From: Setaria digitata
Taxonomy: Eukaryota; Nematoda; Chromadorea; Rhabditida; Setariidae
DNA: 38,188 nucleotides
Direction: 5' to 3'
NCBI GenBank assembly: GCA_003640385.1
Contig: RCAB01000562.1
Span: 1-38,188 of the forward strand
Positions 24,486-35,589 of this stretch are shown piece after piece. A program made the translations under genes and the position numbers. The notes beneath the pieces were generated by a model. The model was not told where the DNA came from. It was given only the letters and a program-made list of their open reading frames with translations, and did no database searches. Numbering within the stretch: position 1 is the stretch's first letter; each line of letters begins with the position of its first letter.

Positions 24486-25177
24486 GAATTAGGAAGTTAA
24501 TGTTAAGGAGTATTTGCTAACTATTTTAGCAAATAGTTGGAGTTCGGGAAAAAAAAAAGCACGTTAAAAGTGACCATATAAGTGATTTTAAATTAACGAA
24601 GTTATTTTGTTTACTTTTTTTTATATTTTAAATATTTTGAAGCATTTTGCTTGCTATAATCTGGTCTTTTCATAATTTTATAATTTTTTTTTATAGATAA
24701 TTGGATTTCAAAATAGAGCAAAGAACATCTTTTAGTTTCTTCTTTTTTTTTCTTCCGTAGAAGAGAGTAAACTTTGCCCTTTTTTACATCACTGTATAAA
24801 TGAGCAAAGCATGTATTTGTAGAGAGAAGATTAACTCTTTTCTTTTAATAAACATGTTAGATTTAGTTAGCGTTTTAGTTGTTGTTTCAGATGAATTAGT
24901 TTTTTCCTATGTGATGAATAATCAGCTGGGAAAGTATTAGATAAAATTAAGGATAAAGGAGGCAGGATTTGGGAAAGTGAGAAATCTATTTTTTATTAAT
25001 TTTTTGCGGATTTATTTTCCTTGAAATATGCAGAGTATTGCAGCTGTTATTTGACGTGAATAGTAATAGACATTATTTATAGCATGAAATTGGCGAATTG
25101 AGTAGTTCAACCAGTCAATTAGTATTTAGAAGAATTGTGTTAAGCATTACCTCGGAAAATTTTTTTTTTTTAATTTC

Positions 25178-25236
25178 AGAAATTATACCTCTAACATTTA
25201 AAAAAAAAATTTATGAATGTTAGAGGTATAATTTCT
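25178..25236. repeat. Perfect 21-bp inverted repeat, 17-nt A-rich loop
   Basis: Arms 25178-25198 and 25216-25236 pair without a mismatch; the core of the left arm reads ATACCTCTAACATT. The loop is mostly A. A transcript would form a very stable hairpin. It could be a young inverted duplication, a small-RNA precursor or a fold-back element remnant; the sequence alone does not decide. Confidence 0.9.
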
Positions 25237-25932
25237 ACAATTCGGTGCCCATTGTTTAGTAAATTAGCTTTTGTTTTACCTGAAAGTGAAGATGTTATCA
25301 ATTTTTGGTATTTTAAACTATCTATTAGCAGCGTGATTTCGCAAGAGGCAAAATTTGGAACTAAAATAAAGCTAAAGGGAGAATGAAAGATGGTTTAAAT
25401 TGAGAAGAATAATAGCATCAGTGTTGTCATTCCTGAAATTTAACGGGACCGCACATTTCTTACAGATGGATTTTCCGGTAAATTTAGATATGCTTCTATG
25501 TTACTTTCGTCTTGGATAAATTCGTACCATCAAACAAAATACACCAAATCAGCAAAACTAATTTAAGCATTTCGTTTTTCATTTTAGCTTATAAATTACA
25601 TGCTTAACCCAATATCAATTATTTCTTTTTCGAATGAGCTGCCATTTTTCTCTTTTTTTTTTTTTTGGAATAAGCTACAAGGCTTTGCTGATTCTTTGAT
25701 CATTTATTTCCTAAAATATTTTACTCTAATTCTGTGGTGTGATTTCTTCTCCTGCTTCTAAAGTTTTAACAAATATAAAAGGATAGTTCTTTAGTTGGGG
25801 TTAATTTTGATTGATTTAAGCATCATTTTACAAATCTAATAAGTTAACCCTCGTTGTATAAGAATAGATTAGCGGTTGTACGTTCAAGTAAGGGGAATCT
25901 AAGTAGTTGGACAATTATTAAATTTCATGAAA

Positions 25933-25985
25933 AACAGCCTTTAATTTGCTGGGATAGTGAAGTAATTCCTTAGCTAAAGGCTGTT
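25933..25985. repeat. Perfect 11-bp inverted repeat, 31-nt loop
   Basis: AACAGCCTTTA at 25933-25943 pairs exactly with TAAAGGCTGTT at 25975-25985. The arms are less AT-rich than the surroundings. No function is evident. Confidence 0.8.
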
Positions 25986-26616
25986 AAATATGCAAAGACA
26001 TTAATGAGATACTTGCTTTAAAAGGAAAAATGACGAAGCAGAAGGTACTTGGTCGCTCAGTAGCTTGTCAGTCTGTCTTCAGAACATTCACTGTTAGCTA
26101 ATTTTAGTTTTAGACATGTTTTTTTAAGAAAAAATAGACAATTGCCTTAAATAGAGTCTGGAATGGTTTCAGCTTAAAATTTGATTTAATGAATCCACCT
26201 AATTCAAGCAATTCAAAAATTATTACACGAGTTACACGAGTGGTCTTTTGTCTTCCTTCGTTGATATTATTATATTATTCTTTACTCGAATTCCAAATTT
26301 TAATTCTTCAGCGTAATATTGGCTGTCGGAAATATCACTAGGGAATATTTCAGGATTCATGCGTTCTATAATTTTCCTAATTAACTAATTGGCATAAGTG
26401 TACTTAGAGGAGTCGATATTTAATATATAATGGTAAATTAAACTCCAGAATGATTACGTCAAGCAGTGAATTTCAGGTAGTGATACTTGTTTAGATGGAT
26501 TATTGAAAGGGAAGCAGTTGAAATATATCCTTGGAATGGAATGTAAGGAGGGGAGAAAATAGGAAGAAATTATTGTGAAATAAAAAATTATGTGTTTTTT
26601 TTTTTTTCACCTGTCT

Positions 26617-26795
26617 TTAAAAAAATGTAGCCTTGATGTCGTTGGATGGCACATTTTGTTCGGGAGGGTTGTAAGGAGGAAAGATAGTTGCTCTCGTTGC
26701 CGTCGTGGTTGTAGTTAGGATGGAGTTGTTGGCATCAACAACTACCTCTTCCCGTACAAATAAATGACAGATGATCGGTTGTTGATTGTGTTTCA
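26617..26795 (-). other. Open frame without ATG in a GC-richer patch; possible terminal exon
   Basis: Reading leftward from an acceptor-like ttttattcag that ends at 26796, 58 codons stay open to a TAA at 26617. The peptide includes VREEVVVDANNS, a run of Thr and FPPYNPPEQNVPSND. Codons are richer in C than in the validated genes here. No upstream minus-strand exon with a matching phase (1) was found. It is either the last exon of an unseen gene or a chance frame in a GC-richer patch. Confidence 0.2.
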
Positions 26796-26798
26796 CTG

Positions 26799-26848
26799 AA
26801 TAAAATATGATTATATATATATAAATATATATATAATCATATTTTATT
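26799..26848. repeat. Perfect 24-bp AT-rich palindrome, 2-nt spacer
   Basis: Arms 26799-26822 and 26825-26848 are perfectly complementary, starting AATAAAATATGATTATAT. A second, uninterrupted 28-bp palindrome (GTTTTATAT...ATATAAAAC) lies at 26872-26899. The pair forms an AT palindrome cluster prone to cruciform extrusion and length change. Confidence 0.9.
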
Positions 26849-27173
26849 TTTTTATATATATTTTTATATATGTTTTATATATATATATATATATAAAACT
26901 TATTTCTGTGAATAAATTAGTAAAAATTTATATATAATATTGTTGTTTTTCTAATTTCTTTTGCTTTTCTGGGCTAAGATGTTATTCATTGAGTTGGATT
27001 ATTGTATATTATTGCTAAATTATTCGAAGCTATTGTAACTGTATCATTTATGCTGTTAATAATGTGTCTACAATAACAAAAAAGTGTTATTTTTTTCCCC
27101 GTTGAATTTATCGTATATAATATAAACTGCTGTGTATATTATGTATGATAAGTTGAAGGTGAAAAAAATAAGA

Positions 27174-27204
27174 ATTAAGGAGTATGTTTCCAGTACTCCT
27201 TAAT
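27174..27204. repeat. Perfect 11-bp inverted repeat, 9-nt loop
   Basis: ATTAAGGAGTA at 27174-27184 pairs exactly with TACTCCTTAAT at 27194-27204. It lies about 0.8 kb upstream of the TMEM98 start. Confidence 0.8.
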
Positions 27205-27957
27205 GTTTCTAGTTCATTAATTACACAGCACTGTGATTGTTTCTGTCTCTTTGTTTCCACGTACGTAATTTGTACTGCTTTGAACTTTAAAAAAATTGTT
27301 GCAGGTAAATTGTAAGTGACGTATTGTCGGTCACTTGAAGTGAGCGCTCAGTAACCTTCCGGTTGCGAAGCAACAAGAAATAGGCTTTCGAGCATTTGTA
27401 GGATATCATTTTGAAATTAACTGGTTTATAACGAAGTATTTGAAATCGGTATGACTAAGACTTTTGCAAATTCTATCTTATTTTTCCAGTAACACTTTTT
27501 TCTTTATATTTCCACATCTTTAGAAAATCAAACCTATCAAATTAACTAGTAATGAATACGGACAAAATAAAGTTTTATATGAAATAAGTTGAGCCATTGT
27601 TTCAATATTTTATGAAGTACTACTTGTGCTGTAACACTGATCACTTTCTTGTCCTTCTTGTTTCTTATTATTAGCGCCATTTAGTAACGAAGCAGAGACC
27701 AAAATAAATGCACGTGATGAAGGCACTGAATAAAAGCAACATATAGACCTTAAAAAAAAAAAAATGAGTTGACGCTTAATATTTGTTGCTTGTTATTCCC
27801 TCTTGCGATTGTATCTGTTTTTAGGTCGTTGAAATTATTTATATTACTGCTAAATGATATTAACATCGATTTTATAACGCTTGAAAAGAAGGCAATATTT
27901 ATGATGCCTATAGCAATAATATCAGTGTGGAAATATATCTAATTAAATGGTTGTTTT

Positions 27958-27977
27958 TTTTTTTTTTCTAATTTTAG
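27958..27977 (+). other. Candidate spliced-leader acceptor of TMEM98
   Basis: A T-rich tract ending in ctaattttag stops one base before the ATG at 27979. No upstream exon is seen. This matches trans-splicing with an almost leaderless native 5' UTR and supports the start. Confidence 0.65.
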
Positions 27978-27978
27978 A

Positions 27979-30002
27979 ATGGAAGTAGTGGTTTATTTGG
28001 CACTGTTCGTATTGGCATCCGTATTTTGTTTTTCGTCATTCATCCTAGCTGTTATGTGCCGGCGTCGTGCGCAGACAAATAAACGTTTACGTACGACCAT
28101 GACGTCTTTGCGTTTCACTAAGCTGAACAATGAAAACGTCGAAAGTGTATTGCAGCTTGGGCCTCTTATTGGTAACTGTTTTATTTAATTTGCTATATTA
28201 TATGTCCAAGAATGGTTTTCCTGGGGATTTTTAACTTTGTTACTGAAACTATTTATAATGGTTAGATTCAAACATTTGTCATGTGCCATTCGGACACAAG
28301 TAATGTAGTGTAAGAGATTTATTATTAAGTGTTGTATCTTCTAATATGAAAAACGGCTGTGGCTGTAAAACATTTAATGCTAAGTCCTTATTTAGTGCTT
28401 ATAGAAAGGATGTAACAAATAATATTACACGAGTGATGTATTTAAATAAGAATACTTAAGAAATAGGATATACGAATTTGAATTCTATTTTTGTTTTTCA
28501 TATCACTGGAAAAACTTCTCAGTTCAGAACAGAGTGGTAATAAATCATTATTACCACTCTGTTCATTTCAGTAATTTTAATGATAACATGATGCATCTGT
28601 AACCATGATAAATATATACTTTGTCTTAGCCTGTCTGAGATTAGATATTGTCGGTGATCAAGACTGTTTAATCTTTGACAAACGACTGAGGCTTCCATGC
28701 GACAAACTTGTACTTGAATTTATGAGATGACCAAGAAGTTGATCTGTGAGATATTTTTTCTTTGCTGCCAACATTAGAATCATTGAATCAAAGTCGATGG
28801 TATTTCAAAGTCGTTAAAAATTACTTAAAAGTTTAGATTTATGAAATTAGTCGAATACGAAAGTAAGAACTGAACTTATTTGGAAGAGTGAAAAGACGTG
28901 TGCCTGATCAAACGTTAAGTTTGACAAGCAAGAAAATTTAATGAGACAGTGTTTTGTTACACTGAATAATTTTTTAAATATTACACTGAATAAGTCTTCA
29001 AATATTATAAATATTACTTATTGTTTATTTCATCTTGACTTCTTATCAACTGTACTATGCATTACCACTGTTACCACTGTCTCCCGAATGGACTTCTGAG
29101 TTTTTTCTTCGTAGTTGATTTAAGGTTTTTATTAGACATATTATCCTCTTATTTCAGCCCAAGTCCTGGATAGCAATCAGTGGATTTATGATGTTTCCGG
29201 AATGCTGCAGCATTGCGTTGTAGTTCTGAAACTATGTCATGCTTTAACTGAGAAACTTTCTATTATCCAGCTTAATTCTATTCCACCGAAACTTAATGAG
29301 CAAATTGTTACGGCTACAGCACGGATTATGCCTCGTTTTGATGACCTGATACGAACAGTGGCGGCTAATCAGGTGAAATTAGTTTTTTGTAATTAAGGAT
29401 TTCTTCTAGCATAGAAATGTAATATTATTTGTGATAATCATGATAAGTTCATTCAGATGAATTCAGTTATCGGAAAGCGCAGTTATATGGAATTTTGTTT
29501 TTGCAGATAAATGAAACATCATATATACAGGAAGTTGTTTTGAATATTTTAATTTATTTGATATTGTATTTAGGTAGACGTACGTTTGCTAGAAGCTCGC
29601 GCTTCGTCACTTGTTAGTGCTTGTTGGGCTCTTGCGTTTCCATTTACCGTAATCAGCCCAAAACATATGGATTCGCTGGATGGAATTTTGAATGTAATTT
29701 TTCATCTTACAGTTGGATTTTACTTGCAGGACTATTTTTCAGTTATGATTCATTTTTTGTTTATCTGCTTATTTTATTTTGAGGAAATGGAGGATCATGT
29801 GGAGGCGTTGCGTTTAATTGTCCGTCACATGGAAGAGAATTTCACCGTAAGAGAGAAAGATGCTAATCGGAAATTGCCACCATCGCTAGTTGTTGTTGAG
29901 GAGACACCATTGATGGAAATGCCGACAAATCGAAATGACTCAATAACCGATTCTCAACATAGCGATGAAGCTCCAGCTGATCCTATAGCACCCGTAAAAT
30001 AA
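27979..30002 (+). CDS. TMEM98: TMEM98 family membrane protein
   Basis: Exons 27979-28171, 29158-29372, 29574-29693 and 29784-30002 join in phase to 248 residues; human TMEM98 is 226. Residues about 3-26 form one transmembrane helix (VVVYLALFVLASVFCFSSFI) followed by CRRR, the single-anchor layout of the family. The remainder matches TMEM98 block by block: WIYDVSGMLQHCVVVLKLCH, LTEKL, ATARIMPRFDDLIRTV, RLLEARASSLV, and the HVEALR helix. The last ~50 residues are polar and family-specific. In mammals TMEM98 acts at the ER/plasma membrane and restrains the transcription factor MYRF; a link to the nematode MYRF proteins is possible but inferred. The last intron (29694-29783) is 90 nt, stop-free and in frame, with a weak acceptor (ttttgag), so the joint before EMEDHVEAL is the least certain point. 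Confidence 0.9.
28527..28564. repeat. Perfect 17-bp inverted repeat, 4-nt loop, in TMEM98 intron 1
   Basis: GAACAGAGTGGTAATAA at 28527-28543 is exactly complementary to 28548-28564 around ATCA. A transcript of intron 1 would form a tight hairpin here. Confidence 0.9.
28957..29004. repeat. 24-bp tandem duplication in TMEM98 intron 1
   Basis: Units 28957-28980 and 28981-29004 both begin TTACACTGAATAA and end AAATA; they differ at three positions. A simple local duplication with no evident function. Confidence 0.8.
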
Positions 30003-31270
30003 GTATGTTCAAATATTGATGGTATATTGCTTGAATTTTACCTAATTTTCCTTTTGCTGTAATTAGCACGAAACATATGGATTCACTGGGTGGAATTTCA
30101 AATGTAATTTCTGAGGGAAGCGAGAGCTACCTTCCTGGAATTAGATCGGAAATGAAATTTTCATAGTTTGCAAAGTTTTTCGAATTGATATCAAATTTAA
30201 GACAAAATTTTAGCCAGTTGCTGTTATTCATTATTATATTTCTCTTCATGCGTAGCAGTTGCTTCCAAAGTGCTTCAGGGAAATTAAATTAGATTTGAAG
30301 AGTAGTACGCGTGGCCTTTTGCAAAATTTGGACTGGAATTTAGAATTATTGCTCACAAGTTTATTTATGCACCACAGTAGTGTTGTTATCATTTTTGCTT
30401 TCTCCGTAACGCTTTGACCGGAGATTATCAGTTCTTCTAAAATATCTGGAATACAAGGTCATATTTTCCTCAAAATTTTGTAATATCGTCCAAAACCAAA
30501 TTAAAGTGTAAAATGTTTTGTGGGCCAATTTACCGCCAAAAACGGTTGAAAAGTTAGCTTAAGGATGAACACTATCAGTAACTGTTTAAGCTGAAAAAAG
30601 GCGAGATGCTTCCTTCACGATACTAATCTATGTAGTTTTCATCTGCTGTTTATTTTGTTGCTATTTTATATGAAATTTCGAGACATGAACATTTATGTAT
30701 ATATATACATATATATATTTTTATTCCTTGGTTTGTTTTATTTATTTTTTGTTCTTTTTCCATCTTACTGCTAGCGGCAAGTTATATATTTCGCCTTTTG
30801 GTCTACAGTGAATTATTCATGTTGTTTCCTATTTTTTCCGCGATGCTGGTTCCCATTTTTTTGAAATATTTTCTTGCTTCTCTCATTTTCAATGATCGTT
30901 GTAAATATTTTACTCAGGCATTTTTTCCCCTTTTTCCTCCTCATTATATTTAGAAATATCTTTTCCATTTGTTTTTCCCGCTTTACCTTTTCTCTGTTTC
31001 CTGTTGTGTTTTTTGTTCATGAGCTATCTTTCCCATTAACCAGTATCAGTTATTTTTTAGATTTGAAATTTTGCATGATTTCCATCCAACAACCTATACT
31101 AATATTACCAATGATACATTCAATGGACATGATTCCTTTCATTATACTTGATAAGCAGAAAGTAGCAATACTGTTCCTTTGCTGATACTTTTACCAGTCA
31201 CAGTATCTGTTACAAGGCAACTGAAAATGAGGAACACTTTAAGCTTTATTTGTTGCTTTTCTTAGAAATT
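30003..31270. other. Region 3' of TMEM98
   Basis: Holds the likely TMEM98 3' UTR and the degenerate exon copy listed separately. From about 30660 it is T-rich with a (TA)n patch at 30698-30718. The frame at 30874-31185 is almost entirely Phe/Ile/Leu/Ser from T-rich sequence and is probably not coding. A pyrimidine-rich gttgcttttcttag ends at 31265. Confidence 0.45.
30047..30110 (+). pseudogene. Degenerate 64-bp copy of part of TMEM98 exon 3
   Basis: Bases 30047-30110 match 29637-29700 at 54 of 64 positions with no gap, exactly 410 bp downstream and 45 bp after the TMEM98 stop. The copy keeps the exon's frame: FPFAVISTKHMDSLGGISN against FPFTVISPKHMDSLDGILN. It also keeps the splice donor context AATGTAATTT. 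It lacks the first half of the exon and has no nearby acceptor that would restore it. Two of the ten differences are silent third-position changes within the block from GTA ATC/ATT to AAT. It is most simply a tandem-duplication remnant, possibly within the 3' UTR. Confidence 0.75.
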
Positions 31271-32015
31271 ATGCCAAAAAATCCAATCCATTTACCCCTT
31301 GGCCGTATATCTAGAAAATTTGCTGCTTTTCCTGTGCTCTATTACAAAACCAGGTTAGTGGTTTTTCGCATTAGAAATAATAAAATCCGCTTGCTTTATG
31401 CCTAATTAAAAGTGTCTTACAAGGTGAATTGTCTTTTGTATCAATTTTAATCTTCCGCTCTAAAATTTTTATCATTCATAATTCACTTAGCTCAAGCATG
31501 TAGTTATTTTGGAGTGCTTCCAGACGGGGAAAGCTAAGACAGATATGCTCTCCTAGCTATATAAGAGCTAGATAGATTTCTGATTTCGTTAAATTTCTGT
31601 AGTGAAGTTGAATAATTTAGTTTCTTTTCCTTCTAGTTTTTCTTGTTCCATTATTCTTTTAAGTTGCAGTTTCTTTCGCCTTACAGTTCCTGAATTTGAA
31701 TAACTCATTAAAATTTACTCATTTTTCTCATCCTATTTGTGTGTAACGTGCTTGCTGTCCCCTTTTGTTTGGTTGCTGCTATTATCCTTAATTATTATGT
31801 AACATGGCCAATTTTGATTCATTTTCAGGTTCATTTATGCATATATTGGATCATTTCGTGAAAATCATTATCTTCTTAACTTTTCGAGATTTTTATTAAG
31901 TGGAAGGACGAAAAGCTTACATTCCCCCGGGAAAGAGTTCGCACTGTATTTAACTAACTTCAGAAAAATAGCGGTCTGTATTTTCATTTGCTCTATGCTC
32001 CTCATAAATCATTAG
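31271..32015 (+). CDS. Possible small two-exon gene, 89 residues, unrecognised
   Basis: Exon 1 (31271-31353) follows an SL-type acceptor (gttgcttttcttag, five bases before the ATG) and ends at CCAG/gttagt. Exon 2 (31829-32015) follows tcattttcag, and the phase matches (AG/G restores Arg). The peptide starts MPKNPIHLPLGRISRKFAAF, continues VLYYKTRFIYAYIGSFRENH, and ends in a hydrophobic stretch (AVCIFICSMLLINH) before TAG. The basic, hydroxylated N-terminus could be a mitochondrial or membrane-anchoring signal, but I do not recognise a family. A weak donor (GCG/gtctgt at 31972) would drop the hydrophobic tail and allow further exons downstream. The consistent splice signals are the main support; homology support is absent. 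Confidence 0.35.
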
Positions 32016-33127
32016 AAATGTTACTTGAAATAACTGCACAATTAAGTACGTTATATAAGTCAATAAGTTAGCAAATCTAAACTTTACCATTATTCATTTA
32101 TTGTCGACGGACCAGCTGTTTGTTATTGTAGCTCGATCTTACCTCATTTGTCAAGCTATTTAACTACTATAACAATGATTCAATGGTAATACTACTGGTT
32201 ATTTCTTGTATTTCGAATCATTTTCGGGTGACGCACCTTGACAAATGTTTTCCAGTGCACGCTTCGATTTAATTTTGTGAATAATTTCTTTTCTGTTTCA
32301 CGCTTCTGAGATAGATGCAATAGATTCATTTTAAGGAATGGGACATATTCATCATATTTAATCGTAGAAAATATGAGACGAACTTTTTGCATAAGTCATG
32401 AAACGGTTCATGCAGTCATGGGATCATGAAAGCAGAAACAGTGTTCTTTCTTTTTTCAAATTCGAATCTTGGAAAGTCTGGATTTTCTCCGCTTTTGAAA
32501 TCTAATGCAGTCATCTCGAATGTACTGGGGATTTCGAATTTGAAGAAAGAAATGAATACCATTTGCTTACGGGACTTCATTGCAGCCTATACTTTTTGTA
32601 AATTATGCTTGATTTATAACATTTTCTCTCGACATACTTCTGTAGCTTACATTTATTTGTATTGGCTTTTTTCTATTTCCCATTGTGTTTTTGTTTATTC
32701 ATGAGGATAATTCTGCGAAAGAATCAGGATATTGGTACCAAAATTCCACATTTACTCGGTTTCATGTTTTTTGAACCATCGATGTTTTTGTTATTTTGCT
32801 AACTTATACCATATAATATGTTGTCAGAGTTGTGTTGCAGTATGCATATACCATTATTATATAATACTGAAAAACATTATAGCAGACATACCATTTATTG
32901 CTTCTATACAGCAACAAGAAATTTCAAATATAATTTGTTACAATAACAGTTTTAGGGATTTAAAATACGAAAATAGAGACTGTTGAACATAAATTAAGTG
33001 TATAATGGGTTTTTTGCCGTTTCTTGAAGTTTGTTCATTGCTTTCATGTGATGGACTGGAAAGATTGGGAATAGTGACGCATAATCTACGTAAGTATTGA
33101 GATTAGATGTTCTAACACTGTGCTAAG

Positions 33128-34231
33128 GAAAATTCAAAAGATGGAGGACCTAAAATCAGATGGAGTAATAAATCTGAAGTTCAAAAGCTCGAGAACAAAA
33201 GAGCACATTTTAAAGACAGTTAGCAGTCTATAATGATTGAATTCCATTTTGTTCAAAAACGGGACAGTGAACTTAAAAATTTAACTCCTCTTTTAATCTG
33301 TGCTACAGATTTTATAATTTGTAAATTGAAGGTTTTTGAAATATTTAACATCGCACAGGGATCCAACAGTCTGTCAAAGGATGCTGGCTTGTTTGAAAAT
33401 CAAGATTCTTCCGTAAGAATTTAATGTGTTGGAACTGCGAAGGAAAGTGCGGTGATAGAATTTTTTAAATAGTTTTTTTTTTTCTTTTTTTTTTATAGCT
33501 GCAGTGGTAGCGATAATCGGTTGTGTAGTTTGGGATCATTAATTTTTTTTAAAACTATCCGAAATCATTAATTCCTCTTGAAACAAATATATTGATCTCA
33601 TTTTCCATTTTCTAAAGTTCTTCCATTCACCTATATGTATAAGACCAGGATATCTATATTTGAACAATTTGGAAAATCAAAAGACATTTTAGAATTGGCC
33701 GCATCATAGTTTTAGAGAGAAATCTGACCCCAAATTGTTGATCAGGCACTTAAATTAAAAAATTAGAAAAAAGTGCATTTAGATGAATGGAAGAAGCGGA
33801 AATATTTTTTTATTGAATCAGAATCAAGTGGTTTGCATACAAGAATTTTTTCAGCAACGACACTTTGAATGAAATATCCATGAATTCTTTCTATATTTAT
33901 CTTGATTAGATAAACTAGCGGACTTCTGACAATTGAATTTGTGCAGTATTGCTTATTTGTCAGTACAACTGTATAGTATAGAATTTTCAATTGATTTATA
34001 CAAGTACTAATTTCTAAAAAAATATTTTGTACATAATTTTTTCATTTAAATGTCATAACTTCATGTGTTTAATTTACATTAATTTTAACTCATTTCCTGT
34101 TCAATTTGGAATTGACTCAAGGCAATTAATTAAGGTTGACATATGAAATTAAAGACAGAAGAATTGTGGATTTGTTGGCAGACGGTCTGGCTCTTGTAGT
34201 TACGCGAGCTGGCATGTTTAAATTAAAATGA
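33128..34231 (+). other. Unlinked exon-like islands
   Basis: Three stretches read like exons but could not be joined. 33128-33223, after gtgctaag, encodes ENSKDGGPKIRWSNK and ends KRAHFKDS before TAG. 33361-33418 encodes GSNSLSKDAGLFENQDSS and ends at a good donor (gtaaga). 34135-34231, after aattaag, encodes LTYEIKDRRIVDLLADGLAL and ends before TGA. They could be further exons of the 31.3-kb gene, a decayed gene, or chance. Phases do not chain with exon 31829-32015 in any way I could defend. Confidence 0.15.
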
Positions 34232-35589
34232 AACAAATTGGAAATAAATGCAAATAAAAAGATGATGAGTAAAATTAGTCCATTATATCTTTTACTTTGA
34301 TTAATTTCATGTTAACTGCATAAAATGACTTAAATTATATATGCATCATTACTGATCTGGAGCAAGTATAAATTTGGTCCTTGAATGAAATCGAATGCTG
34401 CTAACCTTTGACATTATATATTCATTTCCTTTGCTCTCGAATCTTCACTACCTATTTGTCTACATCTGTTATCATTTCACAGCATCTATTAATTTAAAAT
34501 AAGCAGATAAGTTGAGGAAGAATAGCATGAAGTCAAAATATTTCTCAGGCAGGAGGTGTAAAGTGATACGATCACAAGCACGTTACCTCTTGTTTATGAA
34601 AGATAACGAAGCATTAATAAGCCCAATGGTCATTATCAGCAGTTAAGATTTGTTTGTCAAAGAAATGAGAACTTTGATGTATTAAATCTAATCAGCTTCT
34701 TTTCTGTAGTGGAATTACTGTTGATTACATCAGTTAATTATTTCTTAATAATTAAAGTTTGTTTAACGTCTTATATTATTAAAGTGATCAGTTGATTTAA
34801 GTAAACCAATCGATAAATGAATATAATTAATTTGCATCTTTTTCTGTTTGTATCTTTTTTCAATGCTTTATTAAAATTCTAATTCGTACTGGTTATTTGT
34901 TTAACTGATAATTTGTTAATTATTCTCAAGATTCTCGGTTATTACAACATCATTGATTATAGCTGCATTATTATAGCAGATTATGTACTACCGTTAATAT
35001 AATCTCATTTTTAAAGCATATTGAAATTACCCTATTGAAATTTATTAATCCTTATTAATATTATGAAAACGAAAAGTCCATTAATATAACCCAAATTATT
35101 TATTTTGTCGTTAAAAATATTAAAATATGTCTAGCGATTTTTGTAATAAATGTTATAAATTTTAATTAGGAAGATGAAAGTATAACTTGACAGATATGTA
35201 TATATCTTTTCTGCATTATTTTAATTATTAACTATATAACTGAAAATTTTTTGAATAGTTTATTGCTTTGCAATGCATATTAGGAATTTTCAATTCAAAC
35301 TGGAACTTCATTACCTAATAAATAAATCGATTGAAAATAATCGATGCAAATTACTGATAACCTGATTACAGGTAAATTTAAAGGAAGGGTAAATAAGGTC
35401 ATATTATGCACTGTTCAGAAAAATTGGGTCTCAACAGAGGGATATACTGAGTACGCAAAATTTAATTCTCATGTTTCGATATTTTAGAATTAATCGAAAT
35501 TAGTGCTTCTTCTTCCAAAAAGAAAAAAAAATTTAAATGTAAGCTTAAGGCTTTCATCAGTAACTATGATCCCCAATTTTAATTAATAG

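Larger units (their letters stand above)
23700..27978. other. 4.3-kb intergenic region between the Tudor and TMEM98 genes
   Basis: No protein-coding gene could be supported here. It contains the likely Tudor 3' UTR, several perfect inverted repeats (listed separately), AT-rich palindromes near 26.8 kb and a small GC-richer patch at 26630-26760. The frame at 23983-24174 is Phe/Ile-rich and looks like chance. The distance argues against a Tudor-TMEM98 operon. Confidence 0.5.

Noticed and set aside
26145..26330. Plus-strand frame starting MNPPNSSNSKIITR after a gtttcag site
   Set aside because: It resembles a leader-acceptor plus ATG, but the 50-codon frame turns into Leu/Ile/Tyr noise and has no donor or following exon.
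23700..27978. Search for a Tudor-TMEM98 operon
   Set aside because: The two genes are on the same strand, but 4.3 kb apart; nematode operon spacing is normally around 100 bp to at most a few kb, and no linking signal was seen.
30874..31185. 103-codon frame rich in Phe, Ile and Leu
   Set aside because: The sequence is T-rich low complexity; the apparent multi-span membrane protein is a composition effect and has no family match or splice context.
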